Below, piece by piece: positions 56,741 to 64,000 of a stretch of DNA of 64,000 bases. The notes beneath the pieces are model-generated. The model was not told where the DNA came from and ran no database searches. It worked only from the letters and a program-made list of their open reading frames with translations. This DNA comes from Phorcus lineatus. Lineage: Eukaryota; Mollusca; Gastropoda; Trochida; Trochidae. Positions within the stretch are counted from its first letter, which is position 1, and the number at the start of each line of letters is the position of its first letter. The translations under genes and the position numbers were made by a program. The DNA lies in NCBI GenBank assembly GCA_921293015.1, contig OV121095.1:33887484-33951483 (forward strand), read 5' to 3'.

Positions 56741-56873
56741 AGAGCCACTCCGTGATTTTCATAACATAATGTTTACCTTTGATACGAACCTAAATGTCAT
56801 ATGTGGTTATATAAATTCAAAACATCTTTTCATATCCAAAAGACATATATATGACAAAATACTGGTTTGGTCA
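56737..56873 (-). mobile_element. M1 fragment
   Basis: TTAAAGAGCCACTCCGTGAT then ACGAACCTAAATGTCATATG, one end of a reverse M1 copy cut after about 135 bp at CTGGTTTGG. Confidence 0.8.
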
Positions 56874-57751
56874 AGGCTGTAAAGTTGAGCTCTTTATTTT
56901 CGATAATCCATTAACTACTTAAGACTTTTCTGCTAAGATTTCAAACTCTTTATCACTTTATTTCATTTGTATGGGTACGGCAGGTTTACATTCCATTATT
57001 CAAAAAAAATTTATATGACGAGTTCGTTCATCAACTTAAAAAAAAGTTGTAGCAAGATCTTAAATGAAGACATTGAGGTTTTATCACTTTATTCATCAAC
57101 CACACGGATCGTCTACAGCAATCATATTTGACCTGTAAATATAATGAAAAATAAAGTTAAGCAAAATGATTACTTTGTAAGTAAGTTCCGTGTATATCTA
57201 TAATCTAAGCTGAAGATCAAAAGAAAGATTGTCACTTTCTAACCTGTAAATTCTTTAAAATTATAACATGAATGAAAACGCTAAAACGCTAAACGTTGTA
57301 TACTTAAAGCCAAAATCGAAGATTTTTAATTCATTACTTGACCTTATTGAACACATCTTTTGAGTAAAATACTGTGGCAGGGTGAAATGAAAGCATTCCT
57401 ACTGGCTTTTGCCAGAGGGATATCGCTTTGACTAAATCGGTAGAGTGGCTTACTCTCTCCTGGACTCTCATCCCGTAGGATTAAAAACAATTGATTTTAC
57501 TGTTTGTGCAAATGCACGTCATTCATAGATAAAAGAGCTGCAGATATTCCATGTAAATCATGGTCTATAGTGCAAACGCATCTAAAACTGCAAAGACGAT
57601 CAATTAAATCTCTCCGCAACTGATACCCTCGTTATATAAATCTCCATTCCAGCTAATTTTCAAATGACGACAGAACGTAACAGTTATTTCTGATCTGTAG
57701 ATAATTAGATATTCATGAATAGAAAAACAACATTTTAGCCGCAAAAAGACC

Positions 57752-57868
57752 TGGGTGCCGTTGCACAAAACAACTTAACACTAGGGTTAACCTTAGTGCC
57801 ATCATTTAACATTGCTCTAAAGCTACCTTAGTGACTTAAGGTCACCTTAGTGTTTTGTGCAACGGGAC
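57752..57868. repeat. Hairpin MITE
   Basis: GTTGCACAAAACAACTTAAC mirrors TTAGTGTTTTGTGCAACGG, with CCTTAGTG motifs inside. Similar CCTTAGT/GTTAAGGTTAAC sequence occurs in introns near 1490-1560, 2560-2620 and 3330-3510, probably older copies. Confidence 0.75.
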
Positions 57869-57869
57869 C

Positions 57870-58571
57870 CTGTATTGTGTTGCTTTCATCCAACGTTACC
57901 GCTTTCTGTAAATGCCGTGGAACCTGTACGTTGTATCTGTCTCCATTTCTGTATGCACCCATTTACCAGGTTCTCATTACCAGGTAACACGAGCTATTTT
58001 TTACTTTTCAGTGGACATATACTGACAACTTGACATCTAGATTGCCAATAACATAAGGAGTTGACATCGACGAAATGTCATCCAGTTTTAACGTTTTACA
58101 GTGATTGTAATTTATAAACATCTCAAGGGTTGCCTCAGATTAAACAATCTTATATACATGCGAGCAAACGATTTGTGTAAGACATTTGCATTACATTCAT
58201 CCTTTCTTGTCTTGTGCTACTTCCTACAGCTCTGTCTATCGACCTTTTATGATTGAAATGTAATAATCGTAAACACAAAGGAGAGGGTATCCTAAGTTGG
58301 AGAACTTGTTCCCAATCCGTTTCATTATGAATATAATATGTTTAAACCAAATGAAATCACTGAACAACTCTTATAGCTTTATGAAAACGTGTTGGAGTCC
58401 CATCAACACCTTCTCACATACATCACTTTACTTTTCAAACTGGGTTTGACGAAACCGTTAGGTAACGTCTTTAGAAGTTTTCAATTTTGACCAGACACTG
58501 CGTTTTGGGATGGGTTGAATAAGTATTAAATGATAATAAGTATTAGAGACACGCATCTGATAAGATGAAAG
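57870..58571. other. Intergenic or 3' flank of gene B
   Basis: No exon or repeat recognised. Confidence 0.4.
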
Positions 58572-59050
58572 TTGACTTGTAAAGCGGAATTGTTGACCCC
58601 TATACTTACTTTGGATTATTCACTTTTCAGAAACACATATTTTAGTTAGAAAGAAAGACTTACCACACACTTACCACACAGATTACAGAATGTAGGACAT
58701 ATTGTTTGGGCCATGTTCTCTTCACATAAAGATGACTTGGAAAGCGGAATTGTTGACCCCTATACTTACTTTGGATTATTCACTTTTCAGAAACAGGTAG
58801 TTTAGTTAGTAAGAAAGACTTACTACAACTTTCCACACAGATTGCAGAATCTAGGACATATTGTTTGGGCCATACTCTCTTCACATAAAGTTGACTTTAG
58901 ACAGCAGAATTGTTGATCCCAATTTACTTTGGATTATTCACTTTTCAGAAAAAACATAGTTTAGTTTGTAAGAAAGATAACTTACTACAACCTACCACAC
59001 AAATTACAGAATCTAGGACATATTGTTTGGGCCATGTTCTGTTGACATAT
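58572..59050 (-). repeat. Three tandem copies (about 158 bp) of an ShK half-exon
   Basis: Units at 58572-58730, 58732-58890 and 58892-59050 each contain GGATTATTCACTTTTCAGAA and, on the minus strand, the ShK C-terminal half (ENMAQTICP.FCNLCG). The third is the real end of gene B. In unit 1 a perfect donor G|GTAAGT is kept. In unit 3 it is GTAGGT followed by an in-frame TAG. Confidence 0.85.
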
Positions 59051-59286
59051 ATCATATGGTAACAGTTTGCATCCGTTGTTCTTCAGTTCATCAACACATT
59101 GAAGAGCATTGGCTGTAGTTCTTGTTAGCGTAGGCAATCCCTTGGGCGTGATTGTTGTTGTGGGTGTAGTTGTCGTTGTTGTAGTTGTTTTCGATGCTGT
59201 AGGTTTGGTTGTTGTTGTGGTTACTGTTGTTGTCCTACTTGTGGTTCTTGTCGTGGGAACGATTGTTTTCATGATTTTCGTTGTAT
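58985..59286 (-). CDS. Gene B exon: Thr-rich stalk and last ShK domain
   Basis: Acceptor TAAATGTAATAG, phase 1. About 55 Thr/Pro/Lys residues precede QCVDELKNNGC, LLPYDIC, QTICPRFCNLC, then GRL-stop (TAG at 58985-58987). If the donor G|GTAGGT at 58995 is used instead, the exon is 291 bases and phase 1-1 like its neighbours. Confidence 0.85.
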
Positions 59287-62200
59287 CTATTACATTTAGA
59301 AAGCCATTATCTCTAAGGAATAAATCGTAGTGTGACAGAAGTTATTGAGGTGAGGTGAGTTGGTGTTTAACGCCGCTTTCAAGATTATTTCACTTATATA
59401 AATATCGCGGCTGCTAGTATTATTGCAGGGAGAAAGCCCCCAACACCATTGTGGCTATGCATTGCGGTGAAACCTGCGAGCATCGGCTGGAAATAGCAAC
59501 CATGGGTGATACTCCGCTGAAATTCAGTGTAGCATTGCACCCAAACCTGACTGCGTGTAGAACAGTTCTCTACTGCAGACAAAGTTGCCGAGCCCCTGGC
59601 GGGATTCGAACCACGGACCTCCTGAACCGAAGCCGAACGCGCTAACCACTGCGCTATCCCGCCCCCAAGAAGTTATTGACAAATGATAGATAATAAGAAA
59701 AACTTACCACACAGACCACAGAACCTTGGACACACAGAACGACCAATATCACCTCGACACACATTCGGTACAGAAGCGCAGCCATTGTCCTCGACTGAAT
59801 CTTCACATGATGTTGTTGTTGTTGCAATGGTGACAGTTGTTGTTCTTGTCAAAAATTCAGTTATAACGTTTAGCATTTTCTTTTCTGTGGAAATAAAAAT
59901 AGTTAATTCAGGTATGGGGGAAACGGTTAATTCTAGATCATTAACATTTTCGTCTCAATCATATTGAAATCTCTTTTTAATCTGAGAATTCAAATACTTG
60001 ATTTTACTTATTAGACTGAAGTGAATACTTTTAATTGATAGACAAAATCATGACTATATGTAAAAGAAATGCCCTCAAAGAGGTTAGTCAACTAAAAGAG
60101 ATATCTCTAGTGGTATAAGCTTTAGAGAGTGTCCTGTATCACATCATCAAGAAATGACACCACAATGCTATGACGCCATGATCATGACGACATTAAAGAG
60201 CCACTACTTGAGTTGTTGGAGTCATATATGCCAAACTTAATCAATGGTGTCATTTGATCGCAAAGTTCCGATTGTTACCGAAAAAGACACATTTTAAAGC
60301 TTATTAGTTTTTTACAGTGACAATATGAAGGAAGAACGTCGCAATTATGATCGAAAACCGGACAGTGGCGCGCGTCAAATAGTCAAACGTAATTTTGGAA
60401 TCTTATCTACAACAGCCAGGAGGGCAGTTAGGAGTTGATAGTGTTTGTTAGGTTATATAACTAGTATCCATGCATATTGGACGTGATATCTACATCTCTG
60501 TGCATTCATAAGGCTGTTTTTAGATTTTCATGGAAAACCAGTATATGTCATATATATGTCTTTTGGACATGAAAAGTTAAGATGTTTTGATTTTATATCA
60601 CATATATAAATATGACATTTAGGTTCGTATCAAAGGTAAATAATATGTTATGAAAATCACGGAGTGGCTCTTTAAGATGATATGGCATTGCTGCAATGAA
60701 ATCCTAAAGGTAGCGTCTTGTTCAGAGATGTACATTTTTCATGAAAGCAAATAAAATTATTTTGGATGTTAATTAGAATTTTATCTTGTGATATGAAGTC
60801 CATCAACACTCGTTGATAAAAGTGAAGCAAGTCTCAGATATATATGAATTTTATCATCTCGTGATGTATACACGAAAACGGAAGACTCTTGGAAAATATT
60901 CTCCATCTATTCCCCGTAGAACATCTTATTGTAAATCCATCAATAATGTTGGAACAAGCCACCAATAGTTACCACATAGTCCACACGTATAAGGGCACAT
61001 GTTGAGGGCAAGAGGATTTTTGCAAATGTCAGAATTTAAATGTTTACGAGCATCACACTCGTTGTTCATCAGAAGATCCTGGCAGGGTCCCCGATCACCG
61101 AAGTGAGATTCCACATAGTCACAGAATCCACAAGTCTTTTGACAGAGTTGAACGCCCGATTGGCTCTGTCAGCAGTAATGGAGTCATTTTCAAACAAAAG
61201 CGTAAATAATACAGATCAATCGATACTCATACAGGAAGACAGATGGTTGCTGGATAGCAGCTCCTATATTGAAACAGGTATTGGCGTTTCGGAGTATACA
61301 CTTAATCTGCCATTTTTTTTACAAGCAACGTGTTGAATTATCATTAAACGTTTTTACCGTATATCGTTAACTATAATGTCAACTATGTTGCTACTGATGC
61401 TGTCCTCGCAACTTTAAAAAATCCACAGTGACCTCTGTATACCGGTTGTTAACATAATCAAAACGATGAAAGATTGTTGTATCTCCATTTCTTTGCATGT
61501 ATTCCGTTGGCAAATTTTGCTAAATTCTTTAGCTAAAGTATGTGCACAAGAAACGTAATCAATCAAACGAGAGGTAAATAACTTACAGAGCACACACCGC
61601 TGGAGACTAATGACGGGCAGTTGCTCATTAACGAGACAACCCTATCTTGACAGTTGTAGGGAGGTCTTGTTGTCGGCGGAACAAGTGTTGTTGTTGGTGC
61701 ATTATGTGTTGTTGTTGTCAGCGGAACATGATGGATGAATGGAACTGGGGACAGACGCATGTTGGTAATCTAAACTAAAAGTCACATGTTCTATGACTCA
61801 TGTTAATTATAATCATTTTGGGTCGATATGGTCGTTTTCTAATTACGTTTCTCATTACATCTTTGTTGCTCAAGATTTAAGTTTTAATAGAAATTCAATT
61901 TTTTCTTTTTTTTTTATTCTCGCAAATCGTTTGACGTTTTATAGAATGATCTTTGTGTTGATGACCTCACTCATTCAAGAGTTCATTTGACGTTTTACGA
62001 TATTAAAGGGTACAGAGAAGGGGTCAAATTCGATAAGTTTTTTTTATTAAAACGAGAAATTAGCATTCGAATTCTAGAACAAGTCTAGAACATTAACAGG
62101 TTAAAGTCTAGATGATTTAAATCGAAAACCTGACAATGGCTGCCGGAAAATAATTACAGAAATGTTTTTATAGTAGATCCAACGCTAGACAAACCTTGTT

Positions 62201-62710
62201 GGTTGTCAGTAGGTCATTAAACAAATATACATGTATACAGGTAAAACAATTTGAAACCATATAGCCGTTTTCGATAACAGGTTAATATAAGAAAATTCGA
62301 TAATGTTGGCAGCGATATAATCTGATTAAAATCAGATTACGTATCGCGCGCTTAACATTTGTCCATTATCAATATGCGATACTGTAGCTTGTTAAACGGA
62401 AACGAAACGAAACGGAAATAAAACGAAACGAAATTACATCTGATTTTAATCAGATTGGGCAGCGATATAGAAGTAAATTTATCTAGACTTGAACTTAACT
62501 CAAGACATAAAGTATTTCGACTTTTATTAAGCCCGCAAACAAAATTGATAAAATATTTTTGTCACTTATAAATAATTCAAAAGTTTGGGTTTCATTCATC
62601 CATCTACCTATTTATCATTGTAGCAATTGTATAATTCACTTACCGTGGGCAGCAGCCATCACCTTGTCGACACAGACATCGTCTTTGCAACATTTGTCCA
62701 CATCGCAATA
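58985..62710 (-). CDS. Spliced gene B: paralogue of the Ly6-ShK gene (5' partial)
   Basis: Gene-level model with exons, in transcript order, 62644-62710, 61587-61744, 60973-61165, 59708-59884 and 58985-59286. The phases are the same as in gene A. It encodes the end of a Ly6 domain, a Thr-rich spacer, ShK 1 and 2, a Thr-rich spacer, ShK 3, and a Thr-rich stalk with ShK 4. The signal-peptide and middle Ly6 exons were not found up to 64,000 and probably lie outside. The mucin stalk of the last exon is much shorter than in gene A. Confidence 0.8.
59349..59667 (-). mobile_element. tRNA-type SINE with 12-bp target duplication, between ShK exons
   Basis: Full-length reverse copy (GGGCGGGATAGCGCAGTGGT on the minus strand; tail GCGGCGTTAAACACCAACTC). 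AGAAGTTATTGA flanks it on both sides (59337-59348 and 59668-59679). It splits the short intron between two gene B exons. Confidence 0.95.
59708..59884 (-). CDS. Gene B exon: Thr-rich spacer and third ShK domain
   Basis: Acceptor TTTCCACAG, donor G|GTAAGT, 59 codons, phase 1-1. It encodes MLNVITEFL, a short Thr run, then SCEDSVEDNGC, SVPNVC, RSVCPRFCGLC. Orthologous to gene A exon 19749-19949 with a shorter Thr run. Confidence 0.9.
60130..60880 (+). repeat. Hairpin MITE-like repeat, copy 2, split by M1
   Basis: 60140-60192 (ATGACACCACAATGCTATGACG) and 60676-60880 (GATATGGCAT, AGATGTACATTTTTCATGAA, TATTTTGGATG, CAACACTCGTTGATAAAAGT) together match 7976-8280. M1 sits between them. Confidence 0.7.
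60193..60675 (+). mobile_element. TTAA-flanked MITE M1, inserted in another repeat
   Basis: TTAA-AGAGCCACTACTTG and GGAGTGGCTCT-TTAA ends, full length. It lies within the gene B intron. Confidence 0.85.
60973..61165 (-). CDS. Gene B exon: end of the first ShK and whole second ShK
   Basis: Acceptor TACTGCTGACAG, donor G|GTAACT (same unusual donor as gene A). It enters in phase 0 and leaves in phase 1. LCQKTCGFCDYVESHFGDRG is almost identical to gene A, then PCQDLLMNNEC, SDIC, NMCPYTCGLC. Confidence 0.85.
61587..61744 (-). CDS. Gene B exon: Thr-rich spacer and first half of an ShK
   Basis: Acceptor GGGGACTGTCCCCAG-like, donor GTAAGT, phase 1 in and 0 out. VPFIHHVPLTTTTHNAPTTT precedes NCQDRVVSLMSNC and SGVC. 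It lacks the HVQPTTT array of gene A. Confidence 0.85.
62320..62457. mobile_element. M2 short copy with 12-bp target duplication
   Basis: Ends ATCTGATTAAAATCAGATT and ATCTGATTTTAATCAGATT. GGCAGCGATATA flanks both sides (62308-62319 and 62458-62469). It contains a GAAACGAAAC run. It lies in the gene B intron. Confidence 0.75.
62644..62710 (-). CDS. Gene B exon: C-terminal part of the Ly6 domain
   Basis: 67 bases, phase 0 in and 1 out, donor G|GTAAGT. YCDVDKCCKDDVCVDKVMAA matches gene A's YCYGNKCCRDESCVENAMIA position by position, all four cysteines conserved. Confidence 0.8.
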
Positions 62711-62945
62711 CTTCAAAAATGAAATGATCCGAACTCTGTTAGCTTATCAGCCGTTATATTATATACATCAGCATGTTTAATTAAAAGTATTTTGAAATGT
62801 TTTCAAATTATAACATGGTAACTTAGTTACTTTTTTCATGCATCAGTTGTTATATTTGTATAATGAGAAATGAACATGCTTTCTTAAATTATCAAAATTA
62901 TGATAACAGGGGGTTAACGCATTGTCACTGTAGATCTAAGGGGAG

Positions 62946-64000
62946 CAGGACAAATGCCACCCGGACAAATGCCACCCGGACATAGCCCACCCGGACAATT
63001 GCCACCAGGACAAATGCCACCTAGGACAAATGCCACCTAGGACAAATGCCACCTAGGACAAATGCCACCTAGTTTTTTTTAATATTACAAGACAAAAAAT
63101 AAAGTTATGTTTTAAATATTACATGAAGCAATATATACCTTTAACTACAATATTAAAAAATATTTAAAATATTGAAAAATCACAACAATATTCTACTATT
63201 ATTATCATATTCCGAGGTAAAACTAAAATGATGAAATAATAGTTTCTTCATATATATAAACACTATGTTTAAGGAGACGTTGTCATGTCATGCCTATCAG
63301 TGTTTTCTTAATAAAAATTTAAGATTACCTCTGGAGTAGAAGTGAACTTTGGCCTCATAGGTTAAGCCAATCTGGATGTTGTATTAAGGACATACTCTAC
63401 CCAGAAATAAAAATATTTAGATTTTTATGAAACTTAGCTTGTTTGTAGAACTGAGTGTGCTGAATTCAAAACTCAAATAAAAAATGGGGGTCACCATGCT
63501 CGTTTTCTGTGAAAAAGCCCAAAAATATGAATTACCTTTTCTTCCTCATAATTTCTTAAATAAGTGAAATTTATGCAAAACTTAAACCGTTTAAGTCAGT
63601 TTTAGCAGTATTGTTAATCTTAGTCCCAAAAATATTTTTAAATTAACATTAAAATTATTATTTTCGAGCATTTTTAGTCAATCAAAATTTAATTTTTAGC
63701 ATGGGGGTCACCAGGGAAAAATCGCACCAAAATCAAACTCATTCCTTTGCACACTCTATCAAAGTCAATGCGACAGGTGGCAACATTAATTAACATGCAC
63801 AGTCGGTTTAAAAGAGTGCTTATTTTGCGAACCAAGAAGATGCAGGAGATGAATACATTATAGTGCTGAAAACAAGAACATGATCACTTGTTTTTACAGA
63901 ATATACATATATCATGAGTCAAATATCGTTTTTCGTTGTTTTTAAAAAATATTGGGTGGCATTTGTCCTAGGTGGCTTTTGTCTGGGTGGCATTTGTCCT
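62946..64000. mobile_element. Foldback-like element bounded by inverted arrays of GGACAAATGCCACC
   Basis: 62947-63072 holds about eight units of GGACAAATGCCACC plus one to two bases. The last 46 bases of the window contain the reverse complement (GGTGGCATTTGTCC) three times. The interior is AT-rich with two ATGGGGGTCACCA blocks (63484 and 63700). It may continue past the window. Confidence 0.7.

Overview
The window is animal nuclear DNA: AT-rich, with small introned exons (consensus GT..AG sites and consistent phases) in a sea of transposon debris. The repeats suggest a gastropod mollusc, most likely an abalone (Haliotis). The pointers are a tRNA-headed SINE starting GGGCGGGATAGCGCAGTGG and tails of the type GCGGCGTTAAAC followed by CTCAC repeats. 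That assignment comes from memory of such tails, not from a search.

Region 1 (about 1-10,150, + strand) holds one multi-exon gene. Twelve exons between 897 and 9711 join without a phase conflict into about 963 codons (5' end missing). Its features are an unrecognised helical N-terminal block, acidic linkers, six SUMO-consensus motifs spread over five exons, three Myb/SANT-like modules in separate exons, and a C-terminal Tudor/chromo-barrel-like fold. It looks like a nuclear, chromatin-associated protein. The last exon lies in the first unit of a roughly 92-bp tandem array that copies its own splice acceptor.

Region 2 (17,722-28,682, - strand) holds a secreted mosaic gene: signal peptide, one Ly6/uPAR three-finger domain split over three exons, then four ShK six-cysteine domains separated by Thr/Pro-rich mucin-like linkers. 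The ShK exons are mostly phase 1-1. Region 4 (58,985-62,710, - strand) is a 5'-incomplete paralogue with the same exon order and nearly the same exon lengths. Duplicated signal-peptide and ShK exons, some decaying, surround both genes. I regard this pair as the most interesting coding content.

Region 3 (about 28,700-58,500) has no convincing host gene. It holds a 48-bp minisatellite of about 20 units, two dead Tc1/mariner-like transposons and a fragment of a third, several LINE 3' ends, a solo LTR, a hAT-like foldback inside a hAT-like remnant, two large inverted duplications, and a three-level nest (TTAA element, then a LINE, then another TTAA element). The window ends in a foldback-like element bounded by inverted arrays of a 15-16-bp repeat. 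Exon boundaries were read by eye. No similarity search was possible, so family names rest on visible motifs.
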